From assembly GCF_001049735.1 (NCBI RefSeq), contig NZ_CVPC01000005.1, positions 310,001-374,000 on the forward strand: a stretch of 64,000 nucleotides of DNA, written 5' to 3'. Source of the stretch: Nereida ignava. GTDB taxonomy: Bacteria; Pseudomonadota; Alphaproteobacteria; Rhodobacterales; Rhodobacteraceae. The position numbers and the translations under genes were made by a program. Positions 1-10,303 of the stretch are shown here, piece by piece (the first letter of the stretch is position 1; each line of letters opens with the position of its first letter). Under the pieces are notes generated by a model, which searched no databases, had not been told where the DNA came from, and saw nothing but the letters and a program-made list of their open reading frames with translations.

Positions 1-54
1 GCCCGCTCTAGCACCGTGCTTAGTGCGGTCAGAATTGGCGGCAGGAGTGAGTCG

Positions 55-1173
55 ATGAAACTCAGCATTGAACGGGCCACGCTTTTAAAAGCAGTGAGCC
101 AAGCGCAATCGGTTGTTGAGCGGCGCAATACAATTCCGATCCTTGCGAATGTTTTGATCGAGGCTGAAGGAAACAGCGTTTCTTTCCGTGCGACCGATCT
201 TGATATCGAGGTTGTTGATAAAGCGGATGCCATGGTTGAGCGCGCTGGCGCGACGACTGTGTCTGCCGTGACATTGCATGAAATCGTTCGCAAATTGCCT
301 GACGGTGCCATGGTTACTTTGACGGATGACAGTGCCGCTGGCCGATTGACCGTTGAAGCTGGACGCTCCAATTTTAATCTCGCGACCCTGCCGAAAGAAG
401 ACTTTCCAGTTATGGCGTCGTCTGAGTATCAAACGAATTTCGGCGCTCCATCACCTGTGCTGCGCCGTTTGTTTGATAAATCAAAGTTCGCGATCAGTAC
501 CGAAGAAACACGGTATTATTTGAACGGTGTTTACCTGCATATCGCGGACAGTGATGGGGGTCATGTGCTCCGCGCAGTCGCGACTGACGGTCACCGCCTG
601 GCGCGAATTGATGCGGATATGCCTGAGGGCGCGTCTGGCATGGCTGGCGTTATCGTGCCGCGCAAAACTGTTAACGAGCTGCGCAAACTTCTGGATGATG
701 ACGAAGTTCAGATCGCGGTGTCTGTCTCGGAGACAAAAATCCGGTTTGCGACACCTGCGATTACGCTGACGTCCAAAGTTATTGACGGCACATTTCCTGA
801 CTACACGCGCGTTATCCCACAGGGAAATACGCGCAAGATGGAAGTTGATGCAGCGGACTTTGCAAAGGCTGTTGACCGTGTGGCAACTGTATCCTCCGAG
901 CGGAGCCGTGCTGTGAAGCTGCAGCTTGATGAAGACCGTTTGGTTCTGTCAGTGAACGCCCCCGATGCGGGCGCGGCCGAAGAAGAGCTTGCCGTTGCGT
1001 ATGGGGATGAGCGTCTTGAGATTGGCTTCAACGCAAAATATCTGCTTGAAATCGCTAGTCAGGTAGACCGCGAGAATGCTGTCTTCTTGTTCAATTCAGC
1101 TGGCGATCCCACGCTGATGCGCGAAGGCAATGACCAATCGGCGATTTACGTCGTCATGCCGATGCGCGTGTGA
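55..1173 (+). CDS. dnaN: DNA polymerase III subunit beta (sliding clamp)
   Basis: The 372-residue product is the usual length for the ring-shaped clamp that tethers the replicative polymerase and other repair factors to DNA. It opens with MKLSIERATLLKAVSQAQ and ends in the clamp-type tail YVVMPMRV. The start at 55 is chosen because AGGAG at 43-47 sits seven bases upstream; an in-frame start at 16 would add 13 unconserved residues. It overlaps recF by four bases (GTGA), so the two are probably translationally coupled. dnaA would be expected just outside the window to the left. Identification is from sequence recall and gene order. Confidence 0.97.
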   Translation: MKLSIERATLLKAVSQAQSVVERRNTIPILANVLIEAEGNSVSFRATDLDIEVVDKADAMVERAGATTVSAVTLHEIVRKLPDGAMVTLTDDSAAGRLTVEAGRSNFNLATLPKEDFPVMASSEYQTNFGAPSPVLRRLFDKSKFAISTEETRYYLNGVYLHIADSDGGHVLRAVATDGHRLARIDADMPEGASGMAGVIVPRKTVNELRKLLDDDEVQIAVSVSETKIRFATPAITLTSKVIDGTFPDYTRVIPQGNTRKMEVDAADFAKAVDRVATVSSERSRAVKLQLDEDRLVLSVNAPDAGAAEEELAVAYGDERLEIGFNAKYLLEIASQVDRENAVFLFNSAGDPTLMREGNDQSAIYVVMPMRV

Positions 1174-2267
1174 GTGAACTTCATCTTTCACGCCTGAGCC
1201 TGTCCCATTTTAGATCGCACAAACGCGCTGTCGTTGAGTGTGATGCGCGGCCTGTGGCAATATTTGGCGCAAACGGTGCCGGAAAAACTAACCTGATTGA
1301 AGCGGTAAGCTTACTGTCGCCAGGACGTGGTTTGCGCCGCGCATCTGCCGAGGCCATGACCCGCCGTCCAGAGGCATTGGGCTGGAAGGTGACTGGTGAA
1401 CTATCTGCTTCGGGTCAAAGTTATGAGGTAGAGACGTGGTCAAAAGATCACGCTGCCCGCCAAGTTAAAATTGATGGCAAAGCGGCCACCCAGATAGCGC
1501 TTGGACAGATTGCACGGGTCTTGTGGTTGATCCCAGCGATGGACCGTCTTTGGATTGAGGGCGCAGATGGGCGTCGTCGTTTTCTAGACCGCATGGCCAT
1601 GAGCTTCCACCCGACACATGCGGAAGCAACCCTGTCATATGAAAAAGCTATGCGCGAGCGGAACCGCCTTCTGAAGGATATGGTTCAGGATCCACATTGG
1701 TATCGTGCGCTTGAAGTGCAGATGGCGGATAGCGGCATGGCCATTATGCGCAATCGGCGTGATGCGGTCATGAAGCTGACGGCAGCACAGGAAGCGGCGC
1801 AGACAAGTTTTCCGACAGCGACGCTATCGTTGCTTGAGGTCGAGGACGCGCCGATTGGCAATGAGGATGACTTGCTGCAAGCATTTCAAGGCAGTCGTGC
1901 GCAAGATTTACGGGCAGGGCGCACGCTGGTGGGTCCTCATCGCAGTGATCTTGATGCGGTTTATGCGGTCAAAGACGTTCCTGCGCGAGATTGTTCAACA
2001 GGTGAGCAGAAAGCGCTGTTAATCTCGCTGATCTTAGCGAATGCGCGGGCGCTTATTGCCGATGTTGGTGCGCCGCCTCTACTGTTGTTGGACGAAGTAG
2101 CGGCACACCTTGATGCAGGACGCCGTGCGGCACTTTATGATGAAATAACTGCCTTGGGCGCGCAGGCGTGGATGACGGGGACAGAACCACATTTGTTTGA
2201 TGCATTGGGAGAGCGGGCAACGTACCTTGAAGTTGACGCGGATACAGTGCGCGAAGCGAGCGTTTAG
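1170..2267 (+). CDS. recF: DNA replication/repair protein RecF
   Basis: A 365-residue SMC-like ATPase that helps load RecA at gapped DNA. The Walker A motif GANGAGKTN lies near residue 32, an ABC-type signature STGEQKALL near residue 272, and Walker B LLLLDEVAAHLD near residue 307. The GTG start overlaps the dnaN stop. The length and motif spacing are complete, and the dnaN-recF order is the classical arrangement beside the replication origin. A short gap separates it from the VOC gene downstream. Confidence 0.96.
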   Translation: MSELHLSRLSLSHFRSHKRAVVECDARPVAIFGANGAGKTNLIEAVSLLSPGRGLRRASAEAMTRRPEALGWKVTGELSASGQSYEVETWSKDHAARQVKIDGKAATQIALGQIARVLWLIPAMDRLWIEGADGRRRFLDRMAMSFHPTHAEATLSYEKAMRERNRLLKDMVQDPHWYRALEVQMADSGMAIMRNRRDAVMKLTAAQEAAQTSFPTATLSLLEVEDAPIGNEDDLLQAFQGSRAQDLRAGRTLVGPHRSDLDAVYAVKDVPARDCSTGEQKALLISLILANARALIADVGAPPLLLLDEVAAHLDAGRRAALYDEITALGAQAWMTGTEPHLFDALGERATYLEVDADTVREASV

Positions 2268-2283
2268 TAATGGAGTGGGTGCA

Positions 2284-2700
2284 GTGCAGGCAAACAGAGT
2301 TACGTTAATCACTTTAGGTGTCGCCGATTTGGCTGTGTCGAAAGCTTTCTACGCGGCGCTTGGTTGGGTTTTGGAAGAAGCGACGGATGATGTCGCTTTC
2401 TACGATATCGGCGGCGCTAAGTTTGGGCTCTACAGTCTTGGGAAAATGGCTGAAGATCTTGATTTGAGCATCGACGATTTGGGGTGTGGCGCGTCAAATC
2501 TGTCACAAAACTACCCAACCGAGGCCGAAGTCGATGCGGCGTATGACTTGGCATTAAGTGCAGGCGCCAAACCTGTGAAGAAACCAGCGGCTATCTTTTG
2601 GGGCGGCTATTCTGGGGCGTTCGCTGATCCAGATGGCCATGTTTGGGAGGTCGCGTGTAATCCGTTTTGGCCGCTCAATGACGAAGGGCACATTGCATGA
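2284..2700 (+). CDS. VOC (glyoxalase/bleomycin resistance-like) family protein
   Basis: A 138-residue single vicinal-oxygen-chelate domain protein. The N-terminal strand RVTLITLGVADLAVSKAFY and the C-terminal block GAFADPDGHVWEVACNPFW are typical of the family, in which paired beta-alpha-beta-beta-beta modules form a metal site. The substrate cannot be told. GTG at 2284 is preferred because GGAG at 2272 is correctly placed; an upstream ATG in the same frame lies inside recF. The stop overlaps the next gene by four bases (ATGA), so it is cotranscribed with the LysE-type exporter. Confidence 0.8.
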   Translation: MQANRVTLITLGVADLAVSKAFYAALGWVLEEATDDVAFYDIGGAKFGLYSLGKMAEDLDLSIDDLGCGASNLSQNYPTEAEVDAAYDLALSAGAKPVKKPAAIFWGGYSGAFADPDGHVWEVACNPFWPLNDEGHIA

Positions 2701-3317
2701 CCATCGATTTGGCGGGCGCGCTTCTTTATGCGGGCTCGCTGCTTGTCTTGTTCATGACGCCCGGACCCGTTTGGGTGGCTTTGATTGCCCGTGGGTTATC
2801 TGGTGGATTTCAGTCCGCTTGGCCGCTCGCCCTTGGTGTGGCTTTGGGTGACTTCCTGTGGCCAATCGTGGCCATTTTTGGCGTGTCTGTCTTTGTCACT
2901 CAGTTTGAGGAATTTATGATTGTCCTGCGATATGCGGCTTCGATCATATTTTTTGTTATGGGATACTCTCTGATCCGTAATTATGACCGCGCCCTTGGCT
3001 CAGACAGCAGGTTAACTCGACCCGGCATGATGGCGGGGTTTGTGGCCGGTATTGCGGTGATCATCGGCAATCCCAAGGCGATCTTGTTCTATGTTGGCGT
3101 CTTACCGGGGTTCTTTGATCTGACGCAGGTAACGTGGCGCGATGCGTTTATGATTTGTACATTGTCGTTTGTTGTTCCGCTGACAGGCAACATAATTTTG
3201 GCCGTATTTGTCGAGCGAATCCGCGCAGTCTTGACCTCTCAAACAGGCCTAAAACGGATCAATCTGACCAGTGGAGTATTGCTGATTTTGGTTGGGTTGG
3301 TCATTCCGTTTACCTGA
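2697..3317 (+). CDS. LysE/RhtB family amino acid exporter
   Basis: A 206-residue inner-membrane protein with about six hydrophobic segments. The N-terminal stretch SLLVLFMTPGPVWVALIARG carries the TPGP motif of LysE-type exporters, and the internal GNPKAILFYVGVLPGFF block is the second family hallmark. Such proteins export amino acids or homoserine lactones; the substrate is unknown here. It overlaps the VOC gene by ATGA and is followed by a 77-base gap to gyrB. Confidence 0.88.
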   Translation: MTIDLAGALLYAGSLLVLFMTPGPVWVALIARGLSGGFQSAWPLALGVALGDFLWPIVAIFGVSVFVTQFEEFMIVLRYAASIIFFVMGYSLIRNYDRALGSDSRLTRPGMMAGFVAGIAVIIGNPKAILFYVGVLPGFFDLTQVTWRDAFMICTLSFVVPLTGNIILAVFVERIRAVLTSQTGLKRINLTSGVLLILVGLVIPFT

Positions 3318-3355
3318 CGCAAAATATAGCGGTGAGGCGTGACAATCAGCGCTAA

Positions 3356-5809
<2,454 letters not shown>

Positions 5810-5956
5810 ATTTTCCGGCCGGCTACTTTAGAGTTCTGATATCCCAATTAGGATGTAAAAGATTACTTTGATTAAGTTAAAATCTTTGAATTTTTCTCTT
5901 AAAATACGGTAATTAAAGGATCACAATCAGACTAACGGGCTAACTCTTCAAACAGT

Positions 5957-6355
5957 TTAATTTTCAATCATTACTCCATAAGATTTGAGCTCGTTAAGGG
6001 CGGCTTCTGGAAAAAAATCTGAGCTAAATTCAAGTAAAATGGTGGTGGCAACGAAGATGTCGTTTTTAAATTTACCGCTGATGACGGCTGGAATCCCGGG
6101 TCCGAAGAGTTCAGGCAGATAACTATCGTAAATTACCGTAACGCTATTTGATCGGTCTAATAATTTGAACTCGTAACCGATCTCGCTGTTGTCCGAGCTT
6201 TTTATGCTGTTGACGATACCGAAGATGTTCAAATTTTGATCATATTTAGAAGAAAATTCAATAGCTTCGCCTGGGAAAAGAAAGTACCGAGGACTGGCGA
6301 ACGCCGATAGCGTGAGACAGTATAAAAATATAATTGAATAACGAAATATTTTCAT
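5957..6355 (-). CDS. Hypothetical small secreted protein
   Basis: This 132-residue protein is not recognised. It opens with a classical signal peptide (MKIFRYSIIFLYCLTLSAFA then SPRYF), so it is probably periplasmic. The mature part is rich in beta-prone residues and has no cysteines. The DNA here is clearly more AT-rich than in gyrB, and the gene stands alone on the reverse strand at the start of the accessory block, which hints at horizontal acquisition. The 147 bases between it and gyrB show no convincing terminator. Confidence 0.6.
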   Translation of the reverse strand: MKIFRYSIIFLYCLTLSAFASPRYFLFPGEAIEFSSKYDQNLNIFGIVNSIKSSDNSEIGYEFKLLDRSNSVTVIYDSYLPELFGPGIPAVISGKFKNDIFVATTILLEFSSDFFPEAALNELKSYGVMIEN

Positions 6356-6464
6356 AATGTCTTAGTTCTCCATTAGCGCTTAAACAGTGGGTTAGAAATT
6401 CGTATATTTTGTCCTAAAATACCGTTGAAGCTTGCTTGAGGCAGACATGATACACAACAAAAAA

Positions 6465-7229
6465 TCACTCCAGAAAAAGTATTTTTTCTAATTTTTGGCT
6501 TGCAGTTATAAGTACTTCTCTAGTCTCAATCATGGATGAAAGGTTCAGTCGTTGGGTTGGTCCATGATAAGCTAACCCCGCGACAAATCGATTTTCAAGG
6601 TCGAAAATCGGTACAGCAATTGCTATCAAACCGGGCATGAATTCTTCTCTATCAAGGGCGTAGCCGTTGGCTCTTATCTCGCTTAGTTCATCTATGAGTA
6701 CGGCTTTATCGGTTATAGTATTCACCGTCATTGCAGTAAGGTTAAGGCTTTCGACAAGAGCTAATTGATGCCTCTTCGGGAGATTGGCTAAAAAACACTT
6801 GCCGCTAGCTGTGCAGTGGAAAGGAACGCTAGAGCCAATTGGCTGCTGAATTCGAAAAGCCCAATCTGTCTCTACGCGATCCAGGTAGTTCATTCCGTCT
6901 GCCCCCGGAACAGCGTAGTTTACGGTTTCACCAATTTGCTCGTTGACTCCCAATAAAATTTGATGGCGAGCGATATAATCCCGAGAACTGTGCAAAAGGC
7001 CTGCGCCCATGATCCGCAATCGCCTCGCAATCTGGTATTTCTTGCTCATGTGTTTTCTGTTGATAAAGCCATTTTGCTCCAATGTTGCGCAAAGTCGATG
7101 AACCGTTTGTTTGGGTAAGTCCAATTGGGCGTTGATTTCTGTTGCGGTCATAGCGCTCTCGCTGCTCCCCAAAACTTCAAGGATTTTCAGGGTTCTAAGA
7201 TTTGTGGGGATACGCTGGGATTTCGTCAT
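6465..7229 (-). CDS. IclR family transcriptional regulator
   Basis: A 254-residue regulator. The N-terminal winged helix-turn-helix contains TATEINAQLDLPKQTVHRLCATLEQNGFI-type sequence (residues about 23-55), followed by a ligand-binding IclR domain with the YLDRVETDW and PFHCTASGKCFLANL blocks. The start at 7229 is preferred because AAGGCGAAG precedes it; an in-frame start 42 bases upstream lacks a binding site. It is divergent from the GMC oxidoreductase and probably controls the oxidoreductase-TRAP cluster in response to a small-molecule inducer. That role is inferred from position only. Confidence 0.88.
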   Translation of the reverse strand: MTKSQRIPTNLRTLKILEVLGSSESAMTATEINAQLDLPKQTVHRLCATLEQNGFINRKHMSKKYQIARRLRIMGAGLLHSSRDYIARHQILLGVNEQIGETVNYAVPGADGMNYLDRVETDWAFRIQQPIGSSVPFHCTASGKCFLANLPKRHQLALVESLNLTAMTVNTITDKAVLIDELSEIRANGYALDREEFMPGLIAIAVPIFDLENRFVAGLAYHGPTQRLNLSSMIETREVLITASQKLEKILFLE

Positions 7230-7281
7230 TTCTTCGCCTTGCAAATCAACAAATTCAAAAAATTGATGCAATTAAAAATAA

Positions 7282-7342
7282 AAGGTGTAACGTGAGAGGA
7301 AATAGAGAATAAAAGTCTCATTTTTTGATACTAAGGTGTAAC
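7282..7342. promoter_or_regulatory. Divergent promoter region with a 10-bp direct repeat
   Basis: The interval between the IclR gene and the GMC oxidoreductase holds two copies of AAGGTGTAAC, at 7282-7291 and 7333-7342, 51 bases apart, in very AT-rich sequence. The second copy also lies where the ribosome binding site of the downstream gene should be. The copies could be regulator half-sites, but no palindrome typical of an IclR operator was found. Confidence 0.3.
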
Positions 7343-7349
7343 TGATCAC

Positions 7350-8957
7350 ATGTCTAGTGAATTTGATTATATAATCGTGGGAGCTGGCTCCGCAGGATGT
7401 GCGCTCGCCAACAGGCTGTCGGATGATGGGCGTTATTCAGTTGCGTTGGTCGAAGCTGGATCAATGGATCGGAATCTCTGGATCCATATACCTGTTGGAT
7501 ACTTTCGAACCATGGGTAATTCAAAAACCGATTGGTGCTACAAAACGGAGGCGGACGCAGGTATTGCAGGGCGCTCAATTTCGTGGCCTCGCGGTAGAGT
7601 GCTAGGTGGCTCCAGTTCTATAAACGGTTTGTTATATGTGAGAGGTCAGAGGCAAGACTACGATCACTGGGCTCAGTTAGGTTGTAATGGCTGGAGTTGG
7701 GAGCAAGTTGGGCCTCTATTCAAGCGTTCTGAAACTTGGAATGGAGACCATGTTGATGATGACAGGGGCACCGACGGCCCGCTTTCCGTGCAAAAATCGC
7801 GACTGACACGTCCAGTTGTTGATAAATGGTTGGATGCGGCAGTTAATGCCGGATACAAACGTAATCCCGATTATAATGGGCGTGAACAAGAAGGGGTTGG
7901 TTACTTTCAGTTGACGATGAAGAAGGGTCGAAGATGCTCTTCAGCGGCTGCATATCTCAGGCCTATTCGAACGAGAAAAAACCTGCATATAATCACTGAT
8001 ACTCAAACGGAAAAAGTCATCGTTGAACGTGGTGAGGCAGTAGGCATCCGTGTCAAGCATCATGGATTGATGGAGGATTTTTTTTCCCGCAAAGAGGTAA
8101 TCTTAAGCGCTGGTGCCATTGGTTCACCGCAAATTCTTATGCTTTCCGGGATCGGTGACCCCGATGAACTTATGAAGCATGGGATTGAAACTAAAATAAA
8201 AATTAAAGCCGTCGGCAAAAACCTTCAAGATCACTTGCAGGCGAGGCCAGTATATAAAACCAATCTCAGCACGATAAACGTAGAAGCTAATAATATCTTC
8301 AAACAAGGCATCATGGCGATGCAATATGCTTTGTCTCAGCGTGGTCCAATGACAATGGCGGCTAGCCTTGGAACGGCGTTCTTGAAAACAGATCCAAGAC
8401 TAGAAACACCTGACATACAATTTCATATTCAACCTTGGAGCGCTGATAAACCAGCAGATGGGCCCCATCGGTTTTCTGCTTTCACTGCTTCAGTCTTACA
8501 ACTGCGGCCTGAAAGTACCGGACATTTGTCGTTGAAGTCCGCGAATATGGACGATCACCCACTCATTTATCCAAATTACTTGGCGACAAACAACGACTGC
8601 CAAACAATTGTAAAAGGGATCCAAATAGCTCGAACGATTGCCCAAAGTCAGCCGATTAAAGACCATATTACAGAAGAATATGCGCCGGGAGCTGGTGTTG
8701 CTTTTGATGATCATGAAGCCACGTTGGCTTGGGCGCGAGAAACGGCAGTTACCATCTACCACCCAACTGGAACTTGCAAAATGGGCATTGATGATTTTTC
8801 TGTGGTGGATCCGAAGCTAAAGGTAAGAGGAATAAATCGCCTTCGTGTCGCGGATGCTTCGATTATGCCTACCATTGTCAGTGGCAACACAAATGCACCT
8901 TGCATAATGATTGGCGAACGAGCTGCTGAACTCATACTAGAGGATGCAAAGCTTTGA
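7350..8957 (+). CDS. GMC family FAD-dependent alcohol/choline dehydrogenase
   Basis: A 535-residue glucose-methanol-choline oxidoreductase. The N-terminal dinucleotide-binding motif is VGAGSAGCALANRLSDD, followed by the GMC signature GRVLGGSSSINGLLYVRGQ and a second signature ILSAGAIGSPQILMLSGIG. The catalytic His/Asn region is YHPTGTCKMG with GNTNAPCIMIGERAAE near the C-terminus. Such enzymes oxidise a primary alcohol to an aldehyde. The length is complete. With a TRAP transporter downstream and an IclR regulator divergent, it probably processes the imported compound; the substrate is not identifiable. Confidence 0.93.
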   Translation: MSSEFDYIIVGAGSAGCALANRLSDDGRYSVALVEAGSMDRNLWIHIPVGYFRTMGNSKTDWCYKTEADAGIAGRSISWPRGRVLGGSSSINGLLYVRGQRQDYDHWAQLGCNGWSWEQVGPLFKRSETWNGDHVDDDRGTDGPLSVQKSRLTRPVVDKWLDAAVNAGYKRNPDYNGREQEGVGYFQLTMKKGRRCSSAAAYLRPIRTRKNLHIITDTQTEKVIVERGEAVGIRVKHHGLMEDFFSRKEVILSAGAIGSPQILMLSGIGDPDELMKHGIETKIKIKAVGKNLQDHLQARPVYKTNLSTINVEANNIFKQGIMAMQYALSQRGPMTMAASLGTAFLKTDPRLETPDIQFHIQPWSADKPADGPHRFSAFTASVLQLRPESTGHLSLKSANMDDHPLIYPNYLATNNDCQTIVKGIQIARTIAQSQPIKDHITEEYAPGAGVAFDDHEATLAWARETAVTIYHPTGTCKMGIDDFSVVDPKLKVRGINRLRVADASIMPTIVSGNTNAPCIMIGERAAELILEDAKL

Positions 8958-9083
8958 TGCTTATCGATCTTACTTGCTTGTAGAAAATTTCGACGAGTAA
9001 GTAATCTACACCCTCTGTTGTGAAGCCTTCAACTCAGAGTGGTCATTAATAATAAGAGGGCTTGAACTAACGGGAGGAACCAA

Positions 9084-10178
9084 ATGTTCAATATTAAATA
9101 CGTAGCTGCTGGTGCTACTGCAATTGCGCTAATGGCGTCGTCAGCGATGGCGGAAAAAGTCTTGCGGATCCAATCTGTACTTGCAACGTCATCTGACGAA
9201 GTGACTATGCTGGCTGACTTCGGCAAAGATGTCGAAGCATTGACCGGTGGATCGCTTACTGTAGAAATACTTCCAGCTGGTGCCGTTGTTGGTCCGCGAG
9301 ACATCATGGACGCGGTAGACGCTGGTCTTGTTGAAGGCGGCTTTGCTTGGACCCATTACTGGGGCGGCAAGCACGTAGCGGCTAACTTGTTTGGTGCACC
9401 AGTCGCTGGTGCAGGCGTTGGCATGGATAACATCGCTTTCTTAAGTTGGTTCCAATATGGTGGTGGCAAGGAATTGTACGATCGCCTTTGGGACGAGATG
9501 GGTGTGAACGTCAAAGGCTTCATGTTGCAGCCAGTTGGCCCTGAGGCCCTGGGTTGGTTCCCTGAGCCAATCGAATCTATGGATGACTTCCGTCAGATGC
9601 GCTTCCGAGCTCCTCCAGGCATGGTTGGTGCAGCTTACGCGGATATTGGTGTTCCTGCAGTAGCGATGGGCGGTGGAGACATTCTACCCGCACTCGAAAA
9701 AGGGACCATTGATGCGGCCGAATGGTGTTGCCCGAAGCCAGATAGTGTATTTGGCTTTCAGAAGGTATTGAAGCACTACTACCTGCAGGGTCTCCACCAG
9801 GTCGTTGTAAACGCTGATATGTATATCAATGGCGACTTCTACGACAGCCTTAGCGATTTAGAGAAAAAAGCGCTTGAGGTCGCTTCGACAGCGTCTTTAT
9901 CAAAATCAATGTCTTACCGGATTTATGAAAACGGCAAAGCGTTGAAAGACCTGACTGAAAACCATGGTGTTATCCTTGAAGATACACCTGCGGACTATTT
10001 CACTGAGTACATGGCTGCAGCGAAAAACGCTCTTCAAGAGGCGTCTGACTCAAATGAATTCTTTGCGGAAGTCTGGCAGTCACAAAAAGATTTTGCTGAC
10101 ATTGCAGTACCTTTCTGGGCTGGCGCGCAAGCGGCTAATGCTAGCTTGGGTAAGGCACACGCAGACACCCTAAAATAA
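9084..10178 (+). CDS. dctP: TRAP transporter substrate-binding protein, DctP/TakP type
   Basis: A 364-residue periplasmic solute receptor. The signal peptide ends near AMA-EKVLRIQS. The family blocks GGSLTVEILPAGAVVGPRD, WTHYWGGKHVAANLF and IDAAEWCCPKPD resemble the TakP subgroup that binds 2-oxo acids and related carboxylates. A strong GGGAGG lies just upstream. It is separated from the permease gene by two hairpins, so it may be made in excess over the membrane part, as is usual for binding proteins. Confidence 0.92.
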   Translation: MFNIKYVAAGATAIALMASSAMAEKVLRIQSVLATSSDEVTMLADFGKDVEALTGGSLTVEILPAGAVVGPRDIMDAVDAGLVEGGFAWTHYWGGKHVAANLFGAPVAGAGVGMDNIAFLSWFQYGGGKELYDRLWDEMGVNVKGFMLQPVGPEALGWFPEPIESMDDFRQMRFRAPPGMVGAAYADIGVPAVAMGGGDILPALEKGTIDAAEWCCPKPDSVFGFQKVLKHYYLQGLHQVVVNADMYINGDFYDSLSDLEKKALEVASTASLSKSMSYRIYENGKALKDLTENHGVILEDTPADYFTEYMAAAKNALQEASDSNEFFAEVWQSQKDFADIAVPFWAGAQAANASLGKAHADTLK

Positions 10179-10189
10179 CCTAATTAGTT

Positions 10190-10213
10190 GCGCGGGGCAT
10201 CATTGCTCCGCGC
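10190..10213 (+). terminator. GC-rich hairpin after dctP
   Basis: The arms GCGCGGGGC (10190-10198) and GCTCCGCGC (10205-10213) pair with one mismatch and are followed by TTCAATTTT. This resembles an intrinsic, probably leaky, terminator between the binding protein and permease genes. Confidence 0.55.
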
Positions 10214-10215
10214 TT

Positions 10216-10264
10216 CAATTTTGATGAACGGTTCATGTGACGCAGAAACCGTTCATCAAAATTG
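10216..10264 (+). promoter_or_regulatory. Perfect 18-bp inverted repeat between dctP and dctQM
   Basis: The arms at 10216-10233 and 10247-10264 are perfectly complementary over 18 bases with a 13-base loop, ending 39 bases before the dctQM start. No T-run follows, so it is more likely an RNA-stabilising or processing hairpin than a terminator. The length is exceptional for this window. Confidence 0.6.
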
Positions 10265-10303
10265 AAAATATTACTGCAATTATTCTTAAGGATGGGAACG
10301 GTT

